This document shows positions 22,441-29,212 of a stretch of DNA of 29,212 nucleotides, piece after piece (position 1 is the stretch's first letter; the number at the start of each line of letters is the position of its first letter). The stretch comes from CAZSAT01 sp964604675. GTDB lineage: Bacteria > Myxococcota_A > UBA796 > CAJQPC01. Position numbers and translations under genes: made by a program. The stretch lies in the NCBI GenBank assembly GCA_964604675.1, contig CAZSAT010000087.1, positions 1-29,212 of the forward strand. The letters run 5' to 3'. The notes below the pieces were generated by a model, which saw nothing but the letters and a program-made list of their open reading frames with translations, did not search any database and had not been told where the DNA came from.

Positions 22441-25400
22441 ATGCCGCTCGTCATCGACAACTACATCGTCGAGCAGAAGCTCGGCGCCGGCGGCCTGGCC
22501 GACGTGTACCAGGCGCGGAAGGAAGGAGAGGGGCCGCCGGTCGCCCTGAAGGTCCTCCGGGACGCCACCCGCCGGGGGGCGCACCTGAAGCGTTTCCTCC
22601 GCGAGGGGCGGCTGCTGAAGAACCTCGATCACCCCGGTCTGCCGGTCTGCTACGAGGTGGTGGACGGCGAGCGACCCTACCTGGTGATCGAGGTGCTCGT
22701 CGGCCGCACGCTCTCGGAGACCATCCGCGGCGACGGGCCCATGGCACCCGACGAGATCCTGCGCATCGCGCCCCCGGTGCTCGAGGTCCTGGCCTACCTG
22801 CACAGCCAGGGCGTGATCCACCGCGACGTGAAGCCCGGCAACGTGTTCCTCTGCGACGATGGCCGGGTGCTGCTGATGGATCTCGGCCTCGCCGCCGATC
22901 CGCACGACCTGCTCACCACCACGCTCGGCGATGTCATGGGCACCTTTGCCTACATGGCGCCGGAACAGATCGCGGGCGCCGCCGTGGACCACCGGAGCGA
23001 CCTGTACTCGCTGGGCATCTCGCTCTACGAAGCCCTCGTCGGGCGCCGGCCGTACCGTGCTCGCGGCGCCACCGGCTACCTGCACGCACACCGGAAAGGG
23101 AAGGGTGCCCAGGAGATCGCCGAGTCGGCCCCCCCGGGCACACCGGCCATGCTGGTGTCGGTCGTCGCGCGGCTGATGACACCCGATCCCGGCGCCCGTC
23201 CGGCGTCGGCCACCGCCGCGCGGGCGCTGCTGGCGGGCGACCTCCTGCGCGGCGAGCTGTCCGAACCTCCGCTGGTGGGACGTGCTGCGGCGCTCGGCGC
23301 GGTCGAAGCGCTCGTCGATGGTGGCGGGATGGTGCAGGTGCACGGTGAGCCTGGGATGGGCCTGGGCCGCGTGGCCCGCATCGCGTGGTGGCGCGTGCGG
23401 GAGCGGGGTGGGGAGGTCTTCGCCTTGCGCTTCCTGCCGCGCACGGACGAGGCCCAGATCGTGGCGGGGCTCGCGCGCGCCCTCGAGCGCCTCATCGGTC
23501 CGATCGAGCCGGTTCCGGAACAGGTGGGCAAGGCGCTCCGCGACCAGGCGGCGGAGTCGCCGCTCATGGTGTTGCTGGAGGATCTCGACCTCGCCGAGCC
23601 CGCAGTGCGCGACGCGACCCTGCGACTCCTCGAGCCCACGGGCGCGGCGGTGCTCGCCACGTCGTCGAGCGCCTCCCCGATCGAGATGCCGGGGCACGTG
23701 GTCGAGCTGCGCGCGCTGACCCTGGGCGAGGCGGACCGCCTCGTCGCCGGCATGCTGAACGCGGCAGCGCCGCCGGCCGGCCTGTCCGGCAGGTTGCACC
23801 GGCTGACGAACGGGTTGCCGGGCGCGATCGTGGCCGGGGTGAGGGACCTGGTGGAGCGCGACGTGCTCAAGCCGATCGGGCTGGACGAGGACGGTCGATC
23901 CACGTGGGCACTGGAGCCTTCGGCGGAGGTCGGCGCGATGGCCGCGGGCTGGCTCGTGAACGACGTCGTGGTCGGTCTCGAAGACGACGCTCGCGGGCTC
24001 CTCGAGCTCCTCACGGTCGCGGCGGAGGAGGTGCCGTTGGAGCTCGCGCTCAAGGCGGCGGAGCTCGACATGGGGTCGACCGCTCCCTTCCGGCTGGCCG
24101 CGTCCCACCTCGTGGTCGAGCGCGACGCAGGTCCCTCCGAGGAGGACGGCCCCTGGATCGGCCTCTCCCGCCCGCTCGTCGGACGGCTGGTGGACACCAC
24201 GCTGAGCGTCGATCGCCGGCGGGAGCTTCACGTGAGGCTCGCGGCTTCGCTGGCGCTCCTCCCGCCGAGCCGTTGGCGGGACGAACGCTTGCCGTACCAC
24301 CAGGCCCACGGCGTGCCCGGCGCCCATGCAGCGCGAGCGCTCGTCGGCCTCGGTGATTGGCTCGAGAGTCGGGAACAGCACCGCCGGGCGCTCGATGTCC
24401 TGATGCAGGTCGACGATGAGTCGCCCACCCTGGATGCGCTCACGGCCACGCATGCGGCGCTGGCCCGTGGTGAAGCCCTCCTCGCGCTCGAGCAGTGGAC
24501 CGAGGCGGGGCGTGCGCTCCTGGCGGCTCGTCGACGGGCTCGAGAGCAAGGTCGGATGGACCTCGCTGGTCGGGCACTGGTCGACCTCGGTCGTCTGCAG
24601 CTCTTCCACGGCGACGCCACCGAGGCGGAGCGCGTGTTGAAGGAGGCCCGAGGGCTGGTGTCCGGCACCATGCAGAACCCGGTGCTGCCGGTGGCGCTCC
24701 TGGCGCTCGCCGAGTCCCGACTCCACCGCGGCGAGCCGGCGCGTGCGGAGGCGGGGTACGCCAAGGCCCTCGAGGTGGCCACGGTCCAGGGGCGACCGCG
24801 CGAGGCGGCGAGCAGCCAGCTGGGGATGGGCATCTGTGGGCTGCGCTCCGGACGGCTGGACGACGCCTCGGTGCGCCTGTCATCCGCGGTGGGCGCCCTG
24901 CGCAAGACCGGCGGCGGGAGTCGCCTGGCGGAGGCGTTGATCGGGCAAGGGGAGTACCTCCGGCGCGTCGGTCGCATCGACGAGGCCATGGCGGCCGCGC
25001 GTGAGGCGCGGGAGATCGCCGGCCGCCTCGAGCTGGCACGCATCCAGGGGCTTGCCGTGGCGCTGGAGGGCGACATCCTCATCGGATGTGCCGATCTGGA
25101 CCGGGCCGCTTCGCTCCTGCGTGTTCACCGGGCCGCGGGGGAGCGCACCTCGCCGGTGGGGACGCGGCTGGCCTGGCGGGGATGCCTCGCAGACCTGCGG
25201 CGGGCCCGTGGGGATCACCCCGCTGCGCTCTCGGCGCACCACCAGTGCATGGAGGACGCGGAGAAGGCGGGCTGGGAGGCCGAGCGCGCCTTCCACACCG
25301 GCATGGTGGCGATCCTCACGGCACGGGGAGGCGAGCTCACCGACGCCATCGGTGCCTTGTATGGAGCTCGTCACCGTCGGCTCGCGGCGCGGCTGCTGCT

Positions 25401-25641
25401 GGAGGGCGCGCGGCTGGCCGCGGATCCCGAGGTGCTCCACGAGGCCGGCGAGGAGGCCCGGGCTGCAGGGGACCTGTTCCTCCGCATCGAGGTGCAGCAC
25501 GCCACCGGCGGACGCGACGCCCGAAACGAGCTCCAGGCGATCCTCGACACCGTGCTCGACAGCTGCTCGGGGCAACTCGCTGCGAGCCTCCTCCGCTCGG
25601 AACCGGCGCGGTGGGCGCGGCGCGGTGGGCGGTCCGGGTAG
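22441..25641 (+). CDS. Ser/Thr protein kinase fused to degenerate AAA-type module and TPR-like repeats
   Basis: 1066 aa from ATG 22441, 17 bp after the dehydrogenase stop; no clear ribosome-binding site. Residues ~8-275 are a PknB-type kinase: GAGGLADVY glycine loop (15-23), Lys37 in VALKVL, HRDVKPGN with Asp129, DLG (Asp147) in place of DFG, GTFAYMAPEQ (167-176). It should be active. From ~280 a regulator-type NTPase module follows (PLVGRAAALGAVEALV), but its P-loop GEPGMGLG (302-309) has Leu308 and Gly309 where Lys and Ser/Thr are needed; the LLEDLDLAEP strand is kept. Residues ~600-1040 are helical, TPR-like repeats (ALARGEALLALEQWTEAGRA and similar). No transmembrane segment, so probably cytosolic. 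Same layout as the large myxobacterial kinase-ATPase-TPR proteins. Confidence 0.88.
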   Translation: MPLVIDNYIVEQKLGAGGLADVYQARKEGEGPPVALKVLRDATRRGAHLKRFLREGRLLKNLDHPGLPVCYEVVDGERPYLVIEVLVGRTLSETIRGDGPMAPDEILRIAPPVLEVLAYLHSQGVIHRDVKPGNVFLCDDGRVLLMDLGLAADPHDLLTTTLGDVMGTFAYMAPEQIAGAAVDHRSDLYSLGISLYEALVGRRPYRARGATGYLHAHRKGKGAQEIAESAPPGTPAMLVSVVARLMTPDPGARPASATAARALLAGDLLRGELSEPPLVGRAAALGAVEALVDGGGMVQVHGEPGMGLGRVARIAWWRVRERGGEVFALRFLPRTDEAQIVAGLARALERLIGPIEPVPEQVGKALRDQAAESPLMVLLEDLDLAEPAVRDATLRLLEPTGAAVLATSSSASPIEMPGHVVELRALTLGEADRLVAGMLNAAAPPAGLSGRLHRLTNGLPGAIVAGVRDLVERDVLKPIGLDEDGRSTWALEPSAEVGAMAAGWLVNDVVVGLEDDARGLLELLTVAAEEVPLELALKAAELDMGSTAPFRLAASHLVVERDAGPSEEDGPWIGLSRPLVGRLVDTTLSVDRRRELHVRLAASLALLPPSRWRDERLPYHQAHGVPGAHAARALVGLGDWLESREQHRRALDVLMQVDDESPTLDALTATHAALARGEALLALEQWTEAGRALLAARRRAREQGRMDLAGRALVDLGRLQLFHGDATEAERVLKEARGLVSGTMQNPVLPVALLALAESRLHRGEPARAEAGYAKALEVATVQGRPREAASSQLGMGICGLRSGRLDDASVRLSSAVGALRKTGGGSRLAEALIGQGEYLRRVGRIDEAMAAAREAREIAGRLELARIQGLAVALEGDILIGCADLDRAASLLRVHRAAGERTSPVGTRLAWRGCLADLRRARGDHPAALSAHHQCMEDAEKAGWEAERAFHTGMVAILTARGGELTDAIGALYGARHRRLAARLLLEGARLAADPEVLHEAGEEARAAGDLFLRIEVQHATGGRDARNELQAILDTVLDSCSGQLAASLLRSEPARWARRGGRSG

Positions 25642-25680
25642 GTCGGTTAGGGGTGGCTCGACGAAGACGGAGACCCCTCC

Positions 25681-26421
25681 TTGACGAAGATGCGCTTTCT
25701 CGGGCTCGACCTGGCCTGGGCCCCGCGGCAGAGCTCCGGCGGTGCTGTGCTCGAACCCACCGAAGACGGCTGCGTGAAGCTGGTCGCCACCGCCCACCTG
25801 CGGGCCCACGAAGACGTGCTGGGCTTCATCGCTCGGAACCGCGGTCGCCACGGCTGCATCCTCGCCGTCAACGCGCCCCTCGTGGTGGAGAACAGCACCG
25901 GCCGACGTCCCGTGGACCTCGAGCTGGAGCACCACTTCTCGCGGTTCCAGGTGAAGGAGTACATGGTCAACACGGTGAACGCCTCCCACCCGCGCACCAT
26001 CTCGCGTGCCTTGGGTCGCATGGGCTTCTCACCGGACCCGCAGGGCGAAGGCAACCGCATGGTGGAGACCTGCACCGAGGCGGCGCAGATCCTGCTCTTT
26101 GGCCTGGAGCGGCCCCTTCGCATCAAGACCGGTCCGATGGGCGGCCGGAAGGACGCCACCAGCCGCTACCGCGAGCTGATCTACGGCAAGCTGCCCTTCC
26201 TGGATCCGGAGCTTCAGGACTCGGACCCGCTCGAGGAGCTGGTCAACGAGAACCTCGCCGGGCTCAACGGCACCCGCCTGGGTGAGCTGGAGGGCAAGCT
26301 CGACGCCGTGATGTCGGCCTACGTGGCGGCCTACCTCGGCCTCCGCGGTCCCGAGAGCTGTGCCTTCCTCGGTGACCTCTACCGCGGCTACGTGCTGCTG
26401 CCCCAGCCCCCCGCGGAGTAG
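25681..26421 (+). CDS. DUF429-like protein (RNase H-like fold predicted)
   Basis: 246 aa from TTG 25681, eight bases after a GGAG; ATG 25690 (MRFLGLDLAWAP) is the alternative. DUF429-like features: FLGLDLAW at the start (first acidic residue of an RNase H-like fold), ILAVNAPLVVENSTGRRPVD in the middle, and a C-terminal LDAVMSAYVAAYLGLRG helix followed by DLYRGYVLLP. In the family as I remember it the second motif is (I/V)DAPL; here the Asp is Asn (AAC), and the later E-x-Y-P motif reads ETCTEAA. Nuclease activity is only predicted for the family, and loss of a metal ligand would make this copy suspect. The in-frame TAG at 26419 separates it from the next gene in the same frame. Confidence 0.7.
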   Translation: MTKMRFLGLDLAWAPRQSSGGAVLEPTEDGCVKLVATAHLRAHEDVLGFIARNRGRHGCILAVNAPLVVENSTGRRPVDLELEHHFSRFQVKEYMVNTVNASHPRTISRALGRMGFSPDPQGEGNRMVETCTEAAQILLFGLERPLRIKTGPMGGRKDATSRYRELIYGKLPFLDPELQDSDPLEELVNENLAGLNGTRLGELEGKLDAVMSAYVAAYLGLRGPESCAFLGDLYRGYVLLPQPPAE

Positions 26422-26430
26422 GCGGCCGGC

Positions 26431-27558
26431 CTGGCCACCACCCTCCGCGCGCACCCCGGTGTCTCCGACGTCCCGCGGGACGCCTGGGATGCGCTCGTCG
26501 GCTGCGGCAGCCCGTTCCTCGAGCACCGGTTCCTCACGGCGCTGGAGTCCAGCGGATCCGTCGGCCCGGAGGAAGGCTGGCTGCCCCGTCCGGTCACGGT
26601 CTGGGAGGGCGACCGGCTCGTCGCCGCGGCGCCGGCCTACCTGAAGAGCCACTCGATGGGCGAGTTCGTCTACGACTGGGCCTGGGCAGACGCGGCCCAG
26701 CGCGCTGGCCACGCGTACTACCCGAAGCTGGTGGTGTGTGTGCCCTTCACGCCCGTGACCGGTCAGCGGCTCCTGGTGGCCTCTGGAGAGGACCGCCCGC
26801 TGCGGGTGCAGCAACTGGTCGGTGGTCTGGACGCGGTCGCGCGCGACGCAGCCTGTGCCGGCGTGCACGTGCTCTTCACCGATCCCACCGAGACCGCCGA
26901 GCTCGTGGCGCTGGGCATGATGGAGCGGCACCAGTTCCAGTTCGGGTGGCAGAACCGCGGCTACGGGACGATGCTCGACTTCGAGGCGGCCTTGAAGCGT
27001 CGCTCCCGCAAGAACCTTCGCCGGGAGAGGAAGCGGGTGGCCGAGCAGGTCGAGATCTCGGTGCAGGTTGGCAGCGACGTGCGTGCCGACGACCTCGCCA
27101 CGATGCAGTCGCTGTACCGCCAGACGAGCCTGCAGAAGATGGGCCGGGCCTACCTCCGCCCCGGCCTCTGGGAGGCCTTCGAGGACTGGGGACGCGTGGT
27201 GCTGTTCGTGGCCCGGCGGGAGGGGCGCATGATCGCGGGCGCCTTCTGCGTGGCGAAGGGCGACACCTTGTACGGCCGCTACTGGGGCTGCCGGGAGCAG
27301 GTCGACCTGCTCCACTTCGAGCTCTGCTACCACCGCCCCGTGCAGTGGTGCATCGAGCAGGGCCTCCAGCGCTTCGAGCCTGGCCAGGGTGGCGGGCACA
27401 AGTACACCCGAGGCTTCTTGCCGTTCACGTGCCGGTCGGCCCACCTGCTCTATGCGGGCCAGCTGCACGCCGGCCTGGCGAGGCACTGTGAGCGGGAGCG
27501 TGAGGACGTCGCGTACCAGGTGCGCAGGCTGTGCGAAGACGGTCCGGTGCAGACGTGA
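26431..27558 (+). CDS. COG3146/FemAB-like GNAT-fold acyltransferase without a canonical start codon
   Basis: The frame opens directly after the TAG at 26419-26421. Family-typical sequence begins almost at once: WDALVGCGSPFLEHRFLTAL, then YLKSHSMGEFVYDWAWADA, YYPKLVVCVPFTPVTGQRLL, GRYWGC, and FEPGQGGGHKYTRGFLPF. This matches 'peptidogalycan biosynthesis'/COG3146 proteins (usually ~380 aa), related to Fem-type and GNAT acyltransferases. Between the TAG and ATG 26656 there is no in-frame ATG, GTG or TTG. CTG 26431, used here (375 aa), has a GGAG 12 bases ahead and is the best, though unusual, start. From ATG 26656 only 300 aa would be made, lacking ~75 conserved residues. The stop overlaps the next start (GTGA). 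Confidence 0.7.
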   Translation: MATTLRAHPGVSDVPRDAWDALVGCGSPFLEHRFLTALESSGSVGPEEGWLPRPVTVWEGDRLVAAAPAYLKSHSMGEFVYDWAWADAAQRAGHAYYPKLVVCVPFTPVTGQRLLVASGEDRPLRVQQLVGGLDAVARDAACAGVHVLFTDPTETAELVALGMMERHQFQFGWQNRGYGTMLDFEAALKRRSRKNLRRERKRVAEQVEISVQVGSDVRADDLATMQSLYRQTSLQKMGRAYLRPGLWEAFEDWGRVVLFVARREGRMIAGAFCVAKGDTLYGRYWGCREQVDLLHFELCYHRPVQWCIEQGLQRFEPGQGGGHKYTRGFLPFTCRSAHLLYAGQLHAGLARHCEREREDVAYQVRRLCEDGPVQT

Positions 27559-29150
27559 AGCGGCTGGCGGAGCTCGCGGCCGGCGCTCTCGTCGCGTTGG
27601 GGGCGGTGGCGTTCGTGCAGCCCGCGGCCTTGCCCCGCCTCGCCGACAGCTTGATGGTCGAGGACGTCGACCTCTACGCCGGAGGGGGCGACACCGCCGG
27701 CACGCTCTTTCTCGTGACCCGGGCGATGCTCGGCGAGACCGGGCGCAACACGGCACTGCTCGGCTGGCCCGGTCGTGGCAGCCTCGGCATGGAGTTCCTG
27801 AACCCCCTGGTGACCGATCTCATCGCCGGGCTGGCCGAGCCGCTCGGTCTGCTGGTGGGCTTCAACCTCGCGATGGTCCTCCTGCTGATCTCGAACGGCC
27901 TCGCCACCCAGCTGGCGGTTCGCATCGTCGGTGGCTCCCGGGCCGCGGGGGTGTTCGCGTCCGGGCTGGCCGCCACCTCGCCGCTGGTGGTGAACGAGAT
28001 CCTGGAAGGCCGCCCGGTCACGGCATGGTGGGCCCCGGCCCTCGCGGCCAGCGCCCTGTGCGTCGGTTCCCTCCAGAGCTGGCGCCGGATGCCGTGGCTC
28101 GTTCCTGGGCTCGCCGCCCTCTGGATCGCCTTGGAGGTCTATCCGTACGGACCGGCGCTGCTCGCTCCCTGGACCGTGCTGGCCGGGCTGGCGGTGGTCT
28201 GGCGTGCGCGCCTCGGTGGTGCGGTTCGCGGCCTCCTGGGCGCTCTGGCGGCGTGCGCCGTCGGCTGGTGGTGGCTCCAGGAGAGCGGCCTCGTGCTCGG
28301 CGCCGAGACCTTCGATCAGGAGGTCTTTCGCGCACAGGACGCCGACTTCCGTTCCATCCGGTACGACAACCTGTTCTTCTGGAAGGTCGGCGGCCACCAC
28401 CAGGTCCGGGTGCCGCTGTCGTTGACGGCGGGGGCCCTCGCCTTCGGCCTGACCGCGTGGCGAAGGGCGTGGGCGTGGGCACCCGCCCTCGTCGGCGGAG
28501 GGTGGCTCTTGTTGATGGGGCTCGGACCCGACCATCCACCCTACGCGTGGACCATGGACCACGTGCCGTGGCTGCGTGGTTGCTACCGACCCGACCGCTT
28601 CGTGATCCCGGCCACGCTGGTGTTCGCCGTCGCGTTCGGAGCCGCCCTCGGCCAGGGCCGCGGGCTTCGCCGGACCCTTGGCTGGGGGATGGCGCTGTAC
28701 CTGGGGTGGTGGGTGGCGGTCCAGGCTCGGCCCGCGCTGGCCCCGTGGTTCCTCCGCTGGCCCGCCATCCCGGCGCTCGCCCCCCTCGAGGGAGAGGTGG
28801 CGGTCGTCGACCTGCCGCTGGTGATGAAGGACGAGAAGGGCGAGATGATGATGGCCGTCGCGCTGCCCGTCCCCCGCGCCAACCCCACCCGCAAGGGCTA
28901 CCGCGCGTGGCGCCAGCGCTTTGCCGACCGGCCGCTCCTCGACGCCCTGGCCTCCGTGCACGAGGGGGGGGCCGCCGAGCCGCTCCCGGAGGTGCTGCCC
29001 AGTGTGCAGGACGGGCTGCGCTACGCGGTGCTCCACCGTGCCGCCCTGGACGCGTCAGAGGCCAGGCGCTGGAAGGAAGCTCTCGTGACCTGGGGCGCGC
29101 AGCTCGACGTGGAGGGCGACACCGAGATCTGGCGCCTCCCCGGGGGGTAG
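27555..29150 (+). CDS. Multi-pass membrane protein, GT-C glycosyltransferase-like
   Basis: 531 aa from GTG 27555 (VKRLAELAAGALVALG), which overlaps the acyltransferase stop by 4 bp; eight in-frame codons from an ATA-type longer start are discounted. About ten hydrophobic segments can be counted, for example LGLLVGFNLAMVLLLIS, WLVPGLAALWIALEVY, WAWAPALVGGGWLLLMG and VIPATLVFAVAFGAAL. An acidic loop after the first helix (VEDVDLYAGGGDTAG) and the WLRGCYRPDRFVIPAT segment recall GT-C enzymes, which use polyprenyl-phosphate sugars at the outer membrane face. A soluble C-terminal ~120 residues (VAVVDLPL onwards) follows. No family is firmly recognised; the GT-C link is inference. Coupling to the acyltransferase suggests a shared cell-envelope role. 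Confidence 0.65.
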   Translation: MKRLAELAAGALVALGAVAFVQPAALPRLADSLMVEDVDLYAGGGDTAGTLFLVTRAMLGETGRNTALLGWPGRGSLGMEFLNPLVTDLIAGLAEPLGLLVGFNLAMVLLLISNGLATQLAVRIVGGSRAAGVFASGLAATSPLVVNEILEGRPVTAWWAPALAASALCVGSLQSWRRMPWLVPGLAALWIALEVYPYGPALLAPWTVLAGLAVVWRARLGGAVRGLLGALAACAVGWWWLQESGLVLGAETFDQEVFRAQDADFRSIRYDNLFFWKVGGHHQVRVPLSLTAGALAFGLTAWRRAWAWAPALVGGGWLLLMGLGPDHPPYAWTMDHVPWLRGCYRPDRFVIPATLVFAVAFGAALGQGRGLRRTLGWGMALYLGWWVAVQARPALAPWFLRWPAIPALAPLEGEVAVVDLPLVMKDEKGEMMMAVALPVPRANPTRKGYRAWRQRFADRPLLDALASVHEGGAAEPLPEVLPSVQDGLRYAVLHRAALDASEARRWKEALVTWGAQLDVEGDTEIWRLPGG

Positions 29151-29159
29151 ACTCGCGCC

Positions 29160-29212
29160 ATGGTGCGCCGCGACGATCAGGGTCCTCAGCTCCCGTTGCC
29201 CTTCGGGTTGAT
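29160..29212 (+). CDS. Start of a further gene, cut by window edge
   Basis: An ATG at 29160 lies 9 bases after the membrane-protein stop and opens a frame MVRRDDQGPQLPLPFGL that runs off the window. Only 17 codons are visible. A G-run at 29143-29148 is the only ribosome-binding candidate. Coding status is likely from position alone; function cannot be judged. Confidence 0.4.
   Translation, partial: MVRRDDQGPQLPLPFGL

Noticed and set aside
22288..24726. An 812-codon minus-strand frame opposite the kinase gene
   Set aside because: Arg/His/Gly-rich composition without motifs; the plus strand carries clear kinase motifs over the same bases.
1..29212. tRNA/rRNA genes, CRISPR arrays, insertion sequences, integrases, cobalamin riboswitch
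   Set aside because: I looked for cloverleaf-like segments, regular short repeats, transposase motifs and a B12-box ahead of the radical SAM unit and saw none.

Overview
The window is a GC-rich (roughly 70% by eye), densely coded chromosomal segment with about 24 protein genes, no RNA genes and no mobile elements that I can see. The gene content fits a Myxococcota-like or other former deltaproteobacterial lineage: a long Ser/Thr kinase fused to a large repeat region, a copper type II monooxygenase-like lipoprotein, many GTG starts and GTGA start/stop overlaps. The phylum is an inference, and the flagellin gene would be unusual for classical gliding myxobacteria.

Layout: 1-617 (minus) is the N-terminal part of a kinase-fold protein without catalytic motifs. 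618-890 is a non-coding, less GC-rich stretch with two perfect DnaA boxes in a 27-bp palindrome plus a third variant box. 891-4768 (minus) is a four-gene unit: CDP-glucose-type nucleotidyltransferase, sugar-nucleotide dehydratase, B12-binding radical SAM enzyme, PilZ-like protein. 4851-6983 (plus) holds a putative outer-membrane barrel protein and a GT9 glycosyltransferase. 6959-8864 (minus) holds an EEP-family hydrolase, a DUF6285 protein and an acidic lipoprotein. 8956-13627 (minus) is a complete pyruvate (or branched-chain 2-oxoacid) dehydrogenase operon, E1alpha-E1beta-E2-E3.

From 13.6 kb the genes mostly switch to the plus strand: a pentapeptide-repeat protein, a flagellin with a sigma-28-like promoter, and a PHM/DBH-like copper lipoprotein. 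A minus-strand SCP-x-type thiolase follows. Divergent from it are three translationally coupled genes (carotenoid oxygenase, APH-fold kinase, acyl-CoA dehydrogenase), then a 1066-aa Ser/Thr kinase with a degenerate P-loop module. The right end holds a DUF429 protein, a COG3146-like N-acyltransferase that has no normal start codon, a multi-pass membrane protein and the first codons of another gene.

The most interesting system is the APH-fold kinase plus acyl-CoA dehydrogenase pair. Together with the DUF6285 protein about 12 kb away, it makes up the set known from bacterial LvaABC and from the animal ACAD10/ACAD11 fusions, which isomerise 4-hydroxyacyl-CoA through a phosphorylated intermediate. 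Here the pair is coupled to a carotenoid-cleavage oxygenase and sits beside a thiolase, suggesting an undescribed route that consumes an oxidative cleavage product. The second strong observation is an in-frame TAG separating the DUF429 and acyltransferase reading frames with no ATG/GTG/TTG for the downstream conserved N-terminus. The third is the DnaA-box cluster.
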